Shown here piece by piece: positions 8,512 to 16,459 of a DNA stretch of 42,965 nt (its first letter is position 1; each line of letters opens with the position of its first letter). This DNA comes from Acetobacteraceae bacterium (GTDB taxonomy: Bacteria; Pseudomonadota; Alphaproteobacteria; Acetobacterales; Acetobacteraceae). Made by a program: the position numbers and the translations under genes. The DNA is taken from positions 1-42,965 of the forward strand of contig DAHWFB010000017.1 in the NCBI GenBank assembly GCA_027326105.1. The letters are read 5' to 3'. A model generated the notes under the pieces. The model did no database searches, was not told the origin of the DNA, and saw nothing but the letters and a program-made list of their open reading frames with translations.

Positions 8512-9159
8512 ATGCGCCCGCGGGCGGTGCGCGGCTTCCTCGCCGCGCTCGCCGCCGCCTGGCCGGAGGCGGCGAGCGAGTTGCACTACACCGACCCCTT
8601 CACCCTCCTGGTTGCCGTCGTGCTTTCCGCCCAGACCACCGACGCGGCGGTGAACAAGGTGACGCCAGGGCTGTTCGCCGCCGCCCCGGACGCGGCGGCG
8701 ATGGCCCGGCTGGGCGAGGCCGGGATCGGCGCCCATATCCGCAGCCTCGGCCTCTGGCAGGCCAAGGCGCGCCACCTGGCCGAACTGGCGCGGCTGCTGG
8801 TCGAGCGCCAAGGCGGCGCGGTGCCCGGCGCGCGCGCGGCGCTGGAGGCGCTGCCCGGCGTCGGGCGCAAGACCGCCAACGTGGTGCTCAACGTCGCCTT
8901 CGGCGAGGCCACCATGGCGGTCGATACCCATGTCTTCCGCCTCGCCAACCGCACCGGCCTCGCCCCGGGCAGGACGGTGCGCGCGGTAGAGGACGCGCTG
9001 GTGGCGCGGATTCCACGCTCGATGCTGCGCCCGGCCCATCATTGGCTGATCCTGCACGGGCGCTATGTGTGCAGGGCGCGGCGGCCGGAATGCTGGCGCT
9101 GCACCGCCGCGCGCTTCTGCACCTTTGCGGAGAAGGCGGCCGCGCCGGCGGGGAAGTGA
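8512..9159 (+). CDS. nth: Endonuclease III
   Basis: A 215-aa DNA glycosylase/AP lyase for oxidised pyrimidines. It shows LSAQTTDAAVNKVT, the helix-hairpin-helix LPGVGRKTANVVLN with the catalytic lysine, VDTHVFRLANR with the catalytic aspartate, and a C-terminal 4Fe-4S loop spaced C-x6-C-x2-C-x5-C (CRARRPECWRC and C in FCTF). The ATG at 8512 aligns with the start of the E. coli enzyme; a GTG at 8473 would add 13 residues. The b561 gene ends 46 bases upstream on the same strand. Confidence 0.95.
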   Translation: MRPRAVRGFLAALAAAWPEAASELHYTDPFTLLVAVVLSAQTTDAAVNKVTPGLFAAAPDAAAMARLGEAGIGAHIRSLGLWQAKARHLAELARLLVERQGGAVPGARAALEALPGVGRKTANVVLNVAFGEATMAVDTHVFRLANRTGLAPGRTVRAVEDALVARIPRSMLRPAHHWLILHGRYVCRARRPECWRCTAARFCTFAEKAAAPAGK

Positions 9160-9251
9160 AGGAGCCCGCCGACCCACCCACCGCGCGCGAGCGGCCGGGC
9201 CGGAGGACAAGGCCGCCGGCGCGCCCGCGTAGCGCCCGCTGGGAGGCGCGG

Positions 9252-9280
9252 GAGGAACCCGGACCGGACCCGGGTTCCTC
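9252..9280. terminator. Strong bidirectional hairpin between nth and the YbaK gene
   Basis: A perfect 11-bp inverted repeat (GAGGAACCCGG at 9252-9262 and its complement at 9270-9280) surrounds a 7-base loop. It lies between two convergent stop codons, where a shared terminator is expected. There is no long T-run on either side, so it may act as a stabilising or Rho-assisted end. Confidence 0.7.
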
Positions 9281-9283
9281 TGG

Positions 9284-9766
9284 TCAGGCCGGGGCGGCGC
9301 GCACGTCCGCCACGGTTCCGCACGAAAGCCGCACCAGTTCGGCCGCCGTGGTGCGGAAGACGTGCCGGGCCGAGCCGGCGGCGGCCCACACCGGGTCGAG
9401 CGCGAGCAGCGCCTCGTCGACCAGCACCAGCGGTGGGCTGAGATGGCCGAGCGGGGCGACACCGCCGATGGCGAAGCCGGTGGCCTCGCGCACGAAATCG
9501 GCGTCCGCCCGCGCGATCGGCCGGCCGAGCAGCGCGGCTACCTTGGCCGGATCGACCCGGTTGGCGCCGGACGCGATCACCAGCACCGGCCGCGCGCCCG
9601 AGCGGAAGACGATGGATTTGGCGATCTGGGCCACCGTGCAGCCGATCGCCGCCGCCGCATCCACCGCGCTGCGGGTTCCCTCGGGGAAGGCGGTGATGCT
9701 ATCGGGATGTCCCGCCGCTGCGAGCGCGGCCCGCACCCGCGCCACCGAACCGCTCTCGCCGCTCAT
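9284..9766 (-). CDS. YbaK/ProX-type aminoacyl-tRNA deacylase
   Basis: A 160-aa single-domain protein of the YbaK/prolyl-tRNA-editing superfamily, which hydrolyses mischarged aminoacyl-tRNAs in trans. Family features are CTVAQIAKSIVFRS with the conserved lysine, VIASGANRVDPAKVA, the stretch ATGFAIGGVAPLGH and the late VDEALLALDPVWAAAGS. The specificity (Cys-tRNAPro, Ala-tRNAPro or another) cannot be read from sequence. Its start codon is 11 bases from the divergent hemW start. Confidence 0.9.
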   Translation of the reverse strand: MSGESGSVARVRAALAAAGHPDSITAFPEGTRSAVDAAAAIGCTVAQIAKSIVFRSGARPVLVIASGANRVDPAKVAALLGRPIARADADFVREATGFAIGGVAPLGHLSPPLVLVDEALLALDPVWAAAGSARHVFRTTAAELVRLSCGTVADVRAAPA

Positions 9767-9777
9767 CCGAGACCCCC

Positions 9778-10929
9778 ATGGAACCGCTCGCGCTCTATAT
9801 CCACTGGCCCTTCTGCCTTGCGAAGTGCCCCTATTGCGATTTCAACTCCCACGTCCGCGAGGGCGGGGTGGACGAGGGGCGCTTCACCGCCGCGCTGGTG
9901 CGCGAGATGGCGTTCGAAGCGGGGCGCGTGGGGCGGCGCCCGCTGGGCTCGATCTTCTTCGGCGGCGGCACGCCCTCGCTGCTGTCCCCCGCTGCGGTCG
10001 GGCGGCTGATCGGCGAAGCGACCCGCCGGTTCGACCCGGTGGCGGGGATCGAGATCACGCTCGAAGCCAACCCCACCTCGGTCGAGGCCGGCCGGCTCGC
10101 CGGCTTCCGCGCGGCGGGGGTGAACCGGCTCTCGCTCGGCGTGCAGAGCCTCGACGATGCCGCGCTGGCCTTCCTGGGGCGGCGGCATTCGGCGGCGGAG
10201 GCGCGGAGCGCGCTCGCCACGGCGCGGACGATTTTCCCCCGCGTCTCCTTCGACCTGATTTACGCCCGCCCCGGCCAGAGCGAAGCCGCCTGGCGCGCGG
10301 AACTCGCCCAGGCGCTGGCGTTCGGGCCGGATCACCTCTCGCTCTACCAGTTGACGATCGAGCCGGGCACGGGCTTCGCCGCCCGCGCCGCCCGGGGCGA
10401 ACTGCGCCTGCCCGAGGCGGAGGCGCAGGCGGCGCTGTACCAGGCGACCGGCGAGGCCGCGGCCGCGTTCGGGCTGCGGCCCTACGAGGTTTCCAATTAC
10501 GCCCGGGCGGGGGCGGAGAGCCGGCACAACCTCGCCTACTGGCGCTATGCCGACTATGCCGGCATCGGCCCCGGCGCGCACGGCAGGCTCACGCGCGGCG
10601 GCGAGACGCGGGCGGTCCGCCGCGTCCGCGCGCCCGAGGCGTGGGCGGCCCGGGTCGAGGCGGAGGGCGGCGCCATCGCCGAGGAGAGCGCGCTTTCGCC
10701 CGCCGAGCGCGGACGCGAGATGCTTCTCATGGGGCTGCGGCTCGCCGAGGGGGTGGAGGAGGCGCGGTTTTCCGCCCGCACCGGCATCACGCTCGAAGCC
10801 GCGCTCGAGGCGGACGTGCTCGCCATCGCGCTCGCGCAGGGCTATCTCGAACGCGCGGGCGGAGTGCTGCGCGCCTTGCCGGAGGGGCGGCTGCGGCTCG
10901 ATTCGCTGCTCGCGGCGCTGCTGGTCTGA
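9778..10929 (+). CDS. hemW: Radical SAM haem chaperone HemW
   Basis: A 383-aa radical SAM protein. The cluster motif CxxxCxxC is CLAKCPYC (C13, C17, C20), and the next residues, DFNSHV, are typical of HemW; the coproporphyrinogen oxidase HemN differs here. Other conserved stretches are FFGGGTPSLL, ITLEANPTSVEAG, RLSLGVQSLDD and SLYQLTIEPGTGF. HemW binds haem and delivers it to respiratory enzymes, which fits the cytochromes encoded nearby. The last 88 bases overlap the 3' end of rsmI on the opposite strand. Confidence 0.93.
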   Translation: MEPLALYIHWPFCLAKCPYCDFNSHVREGGVDEGRFTAALVREMAFEAGRVGRRPLGSIFFGGGTPSLLSPAAVGRLIGEATRRFDPVAGIEITLEANPTSVEAGRLAGFRAAGVNRLSLGVQSLDDAALAFLGRRHSAAEARSALATARTIFPRVSFDLIYARPGQSEAAWRAELAQALAFGPDHLSLYQLTIEPGTGFAARAARGELRLPEAEAQAALYQATGEAAAAFGLRPYEVSNYARAGAESRHNLAYWRYADYAGIGPGAHGRLTRGGETRAVRRVRAPEAWAARVEAEGGAIAEESALSPAERGREMLLMGLRLAEGVEEARFSARTGITLEAALEADVLAIALAQGYLERAGGVLRALPEGRLRLDSLLAALLV

Positions 10930-11822
10930 GCGGCGCCGAGCGCCAGCGCCCGGGCATAGACGGCGCGGCGAGGCAGTCCGGTCTCGCCCGCGACCAGGGC
11001 GGCGGCGTCCTTGAGCGAGTGGCCGGCGAGGGCCGCGCGCAGGCGGGTGTCGAGTTCGGCCCCGGGCGCGGCCGCGCTCTCTTCCGGCGGGCCGATGACC
11101 AGCGTGATCTCCCCGCGCGGCGGCGCTTGCGCATAGTCCGCGGCGAGGCTTGCGAGATCGGCCCGCCGCACTTCCTCGAAGCGCTTGGTGAGTTCGCGCG
11201 CGACCGCGGCCGCGCGCGGGCCGAGCACGGTGGCGGCATCCGCGAGGGTGGCCGCCAGCCGGTGTGGGGCTTCGTAGAACAGCAGGGTGGCGGCGAGGCC
11301 CGCCCGTTCGGCGGCACGGACGCGCGCGAGCGCCGCGCGGCGCGCGGCCGCGCGGGGCGGCAGGAAGCCAAGGAACAGGAAGGGCTGCGGCGGCAGGCCC
11401 GAGAGCAGGAGCGCGGTGAGCGCCGCGTTCGCGCCGGGCAGCGCCGAGACCGCCACTCCGGCCGCGATGGCGGCGCGGACCAGGCGGAAGCCGGGGTCGG
11501 AGACCAGCGGCGCGCCGGCGTCGCTCACCAGCGCCATACGCTCGCCGTGCGCGAGCCGGGCGAGCAGGCCCGGCACGCGGGCTTCCTCGTTATGGTCGTG
11601 CAGCGATTCGAGCCGGGCGGAAAGCGCGAAATGGGCGAGCAGACGCTGCGCGGAACGGGTATCCTCGGCGAGCACGACGTCGGCCTCGCGCAGCGCCTCG
11701 AGCGCGCGCGGCGTCATGTCGCCGAGGTTGCCGATCGGCGTGGAAACCAGCACAAGGGTGGCGGAAACACCGCAACCCGCGCGCGCGGGGGGGGATGGAT
11801 ACGATGATATCGCGTCGGACAT
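10842..11822 (-). CDS. rsmI: 16S rRNA (cytidine1402-2'-O)-methyltransferase
   Basis: A 326-aa SAM-dependent methyltransferase that modifies C1402 in the ribosomal decoding centre. Conserved blocks are STPIGNLGDMTPRAL, AEDTRSAQRLL, SLHDHNE, VSDAGAPLVSDPG, LPGANAALTALLLSGLP, FLGFLPP and YEAPHRLAATL. The C-terminal 30 or so residues are Ser/Arg-rich, run antisense to the end of hemW and do not look conserved. The start is uncertain: ATG at 11822 overlaps the 5' end of the divergent lipoprotein gene, while GTG at 11768, close to the conserved region, would leave a short gap. Confidence 0.92.
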   Translation of the reverse strand: MSDAISSYPSPPARAGCGVSATLVLVSTPIGNLGDMTPRALEALREADVVLAEDTRSAQRLLAHFALSARLESLHDHNEEARVPGLLARLAHGERMALVSDAGAPLVSDPGFRLVRAAIAAGVAVSALPGANAALTALLLSGLPPQPFLFLGFLPPRAAARRAALARVRAAERAGLAATLLFYEAPHRLAATLADAATVLGPRAAAVARELTKRFEEVRRADLASLAADYAQAPPRGEITLVIGPPEESAAAPGAELDTRLRAALAGHSLKDAAALVAGETGLPRRAVYARALALGAAQTSSAASSESSRSRPSGKARSTPPARSR

Positions 11823-13090
11823 TCGCGCTCCTGTCCAGTTCGCTCGCTCTTTCCGCCTGCGCCGCGCCCTATCTCGGCCCGGGCTACACCGCCCCCGGAT
11901 ACAACGGGGCGCCGGGCGCCGCCACCGCAACGCCCGGCGCCGCGGGCGCGCAGGGGGCGGCCTCGGGACGCGCGGTCGCCGCCCTGCTGCCGCTTACCGG
12001 CCGCTTCGCCGGCGTGGCCGGGGCGCTCGAGAACGCGGTCCATCTCGCGCTCGATGCGCCCGGCGCGCCCCAGCTGACCGTGCTCGACACCGGCGGCACC
12101 GCCGCCGGCGCGGCAGCGGCGGCGCGCCAGGCGGTGGCCGCCGGGGCGGGGCTGATCGTCGGCCCGCTCACCGCCGCGGAAACCGCCGCCTCCGCCCCCG
12201 TCGCCACCGCGGGCGGCGCCTACATGCTGGCCTTCACCAATGACCCGGCGGAGGCGCGGGCGGGGGTCTGGACGCTCGGCATCACCCCGGGCGAGCAGGT
12301 GGCCGCACTGGCCGCCGCTGCCCAGGCCGCCGGGCGCACCCGCATCGCCGCGCTGTTGCCGGACGACGCCTTCGGCCACCTGCTCGCGAGCGGCCTGCAA
12401 CGCGCCGCCGGGGCCGCAGGGGCGCCGTCACCCACCATCCGCTTCACCACCGGCACGTTTTCGGACATCAACGTTTCCATCCGGGAAATGTCGCAATATC
12501 AGGCACGTCGTGGCCCCATCGACGCCGAGATCAAGGCCGCGCAGGCGCGCGGGGGGGTGGCCGGGCGGCGGCTCGCCCACCAGCTTGCCCGCCAGCCGAT
12601 CCCGCCGGCGCCGTTCGATGCCCTCCTGCTCGGCCAGATTGACCCCGCCCAGCTCGCCGAGATCGCGACTTTCCTGCCCTACTACGACGTCTCCGCGCCC
12701 GGGGTGCAGGTGATGGGCCCGGCGGCGTGGGGCGCGGAGGTGGCCGCACTCGCCGCGCACCCGCCGCTGCGAGGCGGCTGGTATCCCGCGCCCGACCCCA
12801 CCGCGCGCACCGCTTTCGTCGCCGCCTACCAGGCCAAGTTCGGCCAGGCACCGCCGATGATTGCTGATCTCGCCTACGACGCCGCCGCCATCGCCCGCGT
12901 GCTCGGTGCGCAGGGCGGGTTCACGCTGGCCGGCCTCACCTCCGCCCAGGGCTTCACCGGTGCCGACGGCGTCTTCGGCCTGCTCCCGGGCGGGCAGGTG
13001 GTGCGCGCGCTCGCGGTCTATGCGCTCGCCCCGGGCGGGGGGCGGCTGGTGCGCCCGGCGGCGACGAGTCTCTCCGCCGTCGGCGCCTGA
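11804..13090 (+). CDS. LppC/LpoA-like penicillin-binding-protein activator lipoprotein
   Basis: A 428-aa periplasmic-binding-fold lipoprotein. Residues 1-19 are a lipoprotein signal peptide ending in the lipobox LSAC (C19). A Gly/Ala/Pro-rich linker follows, then the two-lobed domain from AVAALLPLTGRFAGVAGALE, with GLIVGPLTAAETAA and IAALLPDDAFGHLLASG. Alphaproteobacterial homologues are annotated as penicillin-binding-protein activators and usually sit beside rsmI, as here. The role in peptidoglycan synthesis is inferred from that family. An in-frame ATG at 11795 is an alternative start. Confidence 0.85.
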   Translation: MISRRTFALLSSSLALSACAAPYLGPGYTAPGYNGAPGAATATPGAAGAQGAASGRAVAALLPLTGRFAGVAGALENAVHLALDAPGAPQLTVLDTGGTAAGAAAAARQAVAAGAGLIVGPLTAAETAASAPVATAGGAYMLAFTNDPAEARAGVWTLGITPGEQVAALAAAAQAAGRTRIAALLPDDAFGHLLASGLQRAAGAAGAPSPTIRFTTGTFSDINVSIREMSQYQARRGPIDAEIKAAQARGGVAGRRLAHQLARQPIPPAPFDALLLGQIDPAQLAEIATFLPYYDVSAPGVQVMGPAAWGAEVAALAAHPPLRGGWYPAPDPTARTAFVAAYQAKFGQAPPMIADLAYDAAAIARVLGAQGGFTLAGLTSAQGFTGADGVFGLLPGGQVVRALAVYALAPGGGRLVRPAATSLSAVGA

Positions 13091-13099
13091 CGGCCGGCG

Positions 13100-14383
13100 A
13101 TGGCGAGTGGGGCCGCGCCCGCGCCGCGCGGCTTGATCGCGACCATGGCGCTGGCGGCGGGCACGCCGCTGGTGCTGCTGCTCGCCCTGTTCGGTGCCGG
13201 TGTGCTCCCGCTCGCGCCCGCGCTGTTGGGCGGTGCGATGGTGCTGACCTGGGCCGCCGGCCTGGCCTATCTGTGGCGGCGCGATCTCGAAACGCTGGCC
13301 GCCGATCTCGCCCGCCTGCGCCGCGCGCGCGATGCGGAGGCGGCGGCGCTGAGCCGGCGCGCCGGCCGCGAGGCCGAGATCCTCGCCCTGCTGCCGGACC
13401 CGCTGATCCTGCTCGACGCCGAGGGCGCTGCGCTGCGCGCCAACCCCGCCGCCGGCCGGCTGTTCGGCGACGATCTTCCCGCCCTGCTGCGCCACCCTGC
13501 CCTGCGCGGGGCGATCGGGAGGGTGGTCGCCTCGGGCGCGGCGGAGAGCGTGGCACTCGCCATCGCCGTGCCGCTGCCGCGGGCGCTCGAGGCCACCGTT
13601 CTGCCGCTCCCCGGCGCCGGGCCGGAGCGCGCCGTCGCGGTGATCGCCGACCGTACCCAAGCCGAGGCGGTGGAGCGGATGCGCGCCGATTTCGTCGCCA
13701 ATGTCAGCCACGAGTTGCGCAACCCGCTCGCCAGCCTGATCGGCTTCATCGACACGCTGCGCGGCGCCGCCGCCGACGACCCCGCGGCGCAGGCCCGCTT
13801 CCTCGCCATCATGGCCGAGCAGGGCGCCAGGATGAGCCGGCTGATCGACGATCTGCTGGCGCTGTCGCGCATCGAGGCGAACGAGCACCAGCCCCCCGCC
13901 GAGCGCATCGACCTCGCCGCCCTGCTCGCCCGCGCGCGGGCGGGCTTCGAGCCGCGGCTTTCCGCCGGCGGCCCGCGCCTGGCGCTCGACCTCGCCGCGC
14001 CGCTGCCGCAGGTCGCGGCGGACGCCGACCAGATCATGCAGGTGTTGCAGAATCTGCTGGAAAACGCGTTGAAATACGGTGCCGAGGGGGGCGAGATCCG
14101 GCTTTCCGCCGAGCCCGTCGCCGCGGGCGGCGCGCCGTGGCCGGGGCGCGCCGGGGTGGTCTTCGCGGTGGCCGATCGCGGACCGGGCATCGCGCCCGAA
14201 CATCTGCCCCGCCTGACCGAGCGCTTCTACCGGGTCGACAAGGGCCGCTCGCGCGCCATGGGCGGCACCGGGCTCGGGCTCGCCATCGTCAAGCACATCA
14301 TCAGCCGCCATCGCGGGCTGCTGCGCATCGAAAGCGCGGAAGGGCAGGGGACGGTGGTGCGGGTTTTCCTGCCCGCCGCCTGA
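13100..14383 (+). CDS. PhoR-like sensor histidine kinase
   Basis: A 427-aa membrane sensor kinase. Two hydrophobic segments lie near residues 14-55, a PAS-like domain follows from about residue 95 (LLPDPLILLDAEG), then HisKA with NVSHELRNPLASLIGF (phospho-acceptor H204). The HATPase domain has N-box LQNLLENALKYG, G1 DRGPGIA, F-box RFYRVDKGRSR and G2 GGTGLGLAIVKHI. The layout and H-box match PhoR of the phosphate regulon, but no phoB, pst or phoU gene is nearby, so the signal is unproven. It starts 9 bases after the LppC-like gene and is probably co-transcribed with it. Confidence 0.88.
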   Translation: MASGAAPAPRGLIATMALAAGTPLVLLLALFGAGVLPLAPALLGGAMVLTWAAGLAYLWRRDLETLAADLARLRRARDAEAAALSRRAGREAEILALLPDPLILLDAEGAALRANPAAGRLFGDDLPALLRHPALRGAIGRVVASGAAESVALAIAVPLPRALEATVLPLPGAGPERAVAVIADRTQAEAVERMRADFVANVSHELRNPLASLIGFIDTLRGAAADDPAAQARFLAIMAEQGARMSRLIDDLLALSRIEANEHQPPAERIDLAALLARARAGFEPRLSAGGPRLALDLAAPLPQVAADADQIMQVLQNLLENALKYGAEGGEIRLSAEPVAAGGAPWPGRAGVVFAVADRGPGIAPEHLPRLTERFYRVDKGRSRAMGGTGLGLAIVKHIISRHRGLLRIESAEGQGTVVRVFLPAA

Positions 14384-15238
14384 TCAGCCCAGGGCGACTC
14401 CCAGCCTGCCCGCCAGATCCTGGAGAAACTGCCAGGCGACCCGGCCGGAACGCGCCCCGCGGGTGACCGACCATTCCACCGCCGCCGCGCGCAGCGCTTC
14501 CCGCCCGATGGGCAGCGCGAAGGCCTCCGCGTAGGCTTCGACCATGGCGAAGAACGTCTCCTGGTCGCAGTTGTGGAAGCCCAGCCAGAGGCCGAAACGG
14601 TCGGACAGCGAGACTTTTTCCTCGGTCGCCTCGGAGGGGTTGATGGCGGTCGCCCGCTCGTTCTCGATCATGTCCCGGGGCATCAGGTGGCGCCGGTTGG
14701 AAGTGGCGTAGAACAATACGTTGGCCGGCCTCCCTTCAATGCCACCTTCGAGGACAGATTTCAGCGCCTTGTAGTCGGCGTCTTCGTGTTCGAACGAAAG
14801 ATCGTCGCAGAACACCAGAAACCGGCGGGAATGGCCACGCAGCCGGGCGAGCAGGTCGGGCAGGGTCGCGATGTCCTCGCGGTGGATTTCGACCAGCCCG
14901 AGGGTGCCCGGGCGCGTGGCCGAGATTTCGGCGTGGACCGCCTTGATGAGGGAGGATTTGCCCATTCCCCGCGCGCCCCACAGCATGGCGTTGTTGGCGG
15001 GCAGTCCGGCCGCGAAGCGGCGCGTGTTCTCGAGCAGGATCTCCTTGGCGCGGCCGATCCCCTGGAGCAGGCCGAGGGGCACCCGGGCGATGGCGGCGAC
15101 CGGAGCGAGCGTGGCCCGCGCCGGGTGCCAGACGAACCCGTCCGCCGCGGCGAGGTCGGCGGGCGCGGGTGGCGGCGGGGCGAGGCGTTCGAGCGCCTCG
15201 GCGATGCGGGCGGCGAGTTCGAGCAGACGCGGTTCCAT
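14384..15238 (-). CDS. DUF815 family AAA ATPase
   Basis: A 284-aa ATP-binding protein. Walker A is GARGMGKSSL, Walker B is FLVFCDDLSF, and a sensor-like stretch reads VLFYATSNRRHLMPRDM. The stretch from there through EKVSLSDRFGLWLGFHNCDQ is characteristic of the DUF815 family, whose function is not established. In alphaproteobacteria it is commonly found next to yajC, as here, although divergent. Its stop abuts that of the histidine kinase with no gap. The start chosen, MEPRLLEL, leaves a 127-base region before yajC. Confidence 0.88.
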   Translation of the reverse strand: MEPRLLELAARIAEALERLAPPPPAPADLAAADGFVWHPARATLAPVAAIARVPLGLLQGIGRAKEILLENTRRFAAGLPANNAMLWGARGMGKSSLIKAVHAEISATRPGTLGLVEIHREDIATLPDLLARLRGHSRRFLVFCDDLSFEHEDADYKALKSVLEGGIEGRPANVLFYATSNRRHLMPRDMIENERATAINPSEATEEKVSLSDRFGLWLGFHNCDQETFFAMVEAYAEAFALPIGREALRAAAVEWSVTRGARSGRVAWQFLQDLAGRLGVALG

Positions 15239-15365
15239 CGGGCGTGGCTTCCGGCTCGGGACGAAGGGTGGCTTCGGCTTGACGGTTGGGGTGCGGACAG
15301 TATGGTCCGCGACCGTTCGCCGCAACCCATTTGCCCGCCCGCGCCGGGCCAGCCGAGGACCCGCC

Positions 15366-15722
15366 ATGCTGATCCCACCCGCCTACGCCGCCGCGGGCCC
15401 ATCGGGCACCACCTCGATGCTGGTGCAGTTCGCGCCGCTGGTGCTGATCTTCGTGGTCTTCTACTTCCTGCTCATCCGCCCCCAGCAGCAGCAGCGGAAA
15501 CAGACCGACAAGATGCGCGCGGCGCTCAAGCGCGGGGACAAGGTGGTGACCGGCGGCGGCATCCTTGGTGTGGTGCAGAAGGCGCGCGACGGCGTCGCCG
15601 AGATCGAGGTGGAAATCGCAACCGGCGTGCGGGTGACGGTGTTGCGCGAGACCATCAGTTCGGTGATGACGGCCAAGCCCGCCAACGACCCCAAGCCGGC
15701 CGAGGGCGCCAAGGCGTCCTGA
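15366..15722 (+). CDS. yajC: Preprotein translocase accessory subunit YajC
   Basis: A 118-aa single-pass membrane protein with one transmembrane helix near residues 20-40 (FAPLVLIFVVFYFLLIRP), directly followed by the family signature RPQQQQRKQ. The cytoplasmic domain has MRAALKRGDKVVTGGGILG and EVEIATGVRVTVLR. YajC associates with SecDF and YidC at the translocon. secD and secF, which usually follow yajC, are absent; a tRNA gene and an exported protein gene come next. Confidence 0.95.
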   Translation: MLIPPAYAAAGPSGTTSMLVQFAPLVLIFVVFYFLLIRPQQQQRKQTDKMRAALKRGDKVVTGGGILGVVQKARDGVAEIEVEIATGVRVTVLRETISSVMTAKPANDPKPAEGAKAS

Positions 15723-15750
15723 ACGGGGCAGCCGCGACCAGCCGGCGCGA

Positions 15751-15784
15751 TTGACGCCGAACCGCCCCGGGCGCTAAGAGCGCC
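15751..15784 (+). promoter_or_regulatory. Candidate promoter and hairpin before tRNA(CAT)
   Basis: TTGACG at 15751-15756 is a good -35 hexamer, but the matching -10 region (about 15774-15779) is weak. A 6-bp hairpin, GGCGCT/AGCGCC at 15770-15775 and 15779-15784 with a 3-base loop, covers the same place and could instead mark the end of the yajC transcript. There is no T-run. Confidence 0.35.
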
Positions 15785-15797
15785 GTCCTACCGGCAT

Positions 15798-15869
15798 GGC
15801 GGCGTAGCTCAGCGGTAGAGCAGGGGAATCATAATCCCTTGGTCGGTGGTTCAAATCCGCCCGCCGCTA
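15798..15869 (+). tRNA. tRNA with anticodon CAT, probably elongator tRNA-Met
   Basis: A complete cloverleaf of 72 bases. The acceptor stem GGCGGCG pairs with CGCCGCT, with a G-U pair at the end. The anticodon stem is GGGGA/TCCCT around a loop with CAT at 15830-15832. The T arm is GGTGG-TTCAAAT-CCGCC and the discriminator base is A. CCA is not fully encoded. The long GC-rich anticodon stem and pairing at 1-72 argue against initiator tRNA. A tRNA-Ile2 (CAT, modified to lysidine) cannot be excluded. Confidence 0.9.
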
Positions 15870-15894
15870 CCGGAACCCCGCCCCGCAGATGGTG

Positions 15895-15906
15895 TGAAGC
15901 GCTTCA
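15895..15906. promoter_or_regulatory. Perfect 12-bp palindrome TGAAGCGCTTCA
   Basis: A perfect palindrome lies 25 bases after the tRNA and about 95 bases before the exported-protein gene at 16002. A central CG flanked by AAG/CTT resembles LacI-family operators. No regulator gene is adjacent, so this is only a candidate operator. Confidence 0.3.
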
Positions 15907-16001
15907 GCGCGAACCGGCGGGGCCCGGGCGCATGGTCTTCCCATCGGCGGGACGGGGGCGGTGGTCGCTCCCGGAACCGCCGGGAGGAAAGGGATACGAC
16001 C

Positions 16002-16346
16002 ATGCGCTCCTTCACCAAGCACTTCGCCGCCGCCGGCTTCGCACTGGCCGGTCTCCTCGGCGCCGGGCAGGCCGCCCACGCCGCCGCCTTCATCAACAAC
16101 GACAGCGGCCAGACCGTCCGCTTCCAGGTCCGCTTCGCCGACCAGTCGGTCTGGCACCTGGTCACGCTCAGCCCCGGCGCCCGCGACCGGCTGCTCTTCA
16201 ACGACGTCAACAACGCCGCCGCGGTGGTGATCAAGACCGCGCACGGCGACCTCATCGTCACCCGCACCACGGTGGTGCACGACGGCGGGCTCTATTCCAT
16301 CCGGGTCAATCCCGAGCACAATTTCTCCCTCTACAACGGGCTCTGA
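16002..16346 (+). CDS. Small exported protein of unknown function
   Basis: A 114-aa protein with a clear Sec signal peptide (charged start MRSFTKHF, hydrophobic core GFALAGLLGAG, cleavage near AHA-AA at about residue 28). A strong ribosome binding site, GGGAGGAAAG, precedes the ATG. The mature part of about 86 residues has alternating hydrophobic/polar strands (TVRFQVRFAD, AVVIKTAHGDLIV, YSIRVNP) and no cysteine, suggesting a small beta-sandwich. I do not recognise the family. It stands alone between a tRNA and an MFS gene. Confidence 0.8.
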   Translation: MRSFTKHFAAAGFALAGLLGAGQAAHAAAFINNDSGQTVRFQVRFADQSVWHLVTLSPGARDRLLFNDVNNAAAVVIKTAHGDLIVTRTTVVHDGGLYSIRVNPEHNFSLYNGL

Positions 16347-16459
16347 GCCGCGCACGGGCCGGGGTCGGCGGGGCGGGGGCGGTGATGTCCCCGCCTTGCC
16401 GCGCGCGCATGGCTCGCATGGCGAGACCGGCGGGGACCCCGGCCCGAAGCTGTGGTTGA

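Noticed and set aside
9042-11807. Very long plus-strand frame across the YbaK, hemW and rsmI genes
   Set aside because: The protein is Arg/Gly/Ala-rich low-complexity text with no family signal and is antisense to or out of frame with well-supported genes, the usual effect of very high GC.
12428-14311. Long minus-strand frame opposite the LppC-like and histidine-kinase genes
   Set aside because: It is an antisense shadow: the composition is Gly/Arg/Gln-rich without motifs, while the plus-strand genes have complete domain signatures.
16347-16459. GGCGGGG/CCCCGCC inverted repeat after the small exported-protein gene as a terminator
   Set aside because: In a G-tract-rich region many such pairings are possible; the arms are separated by 15 bases of further G-rich sequence and no T-run follows, so I could not support it.
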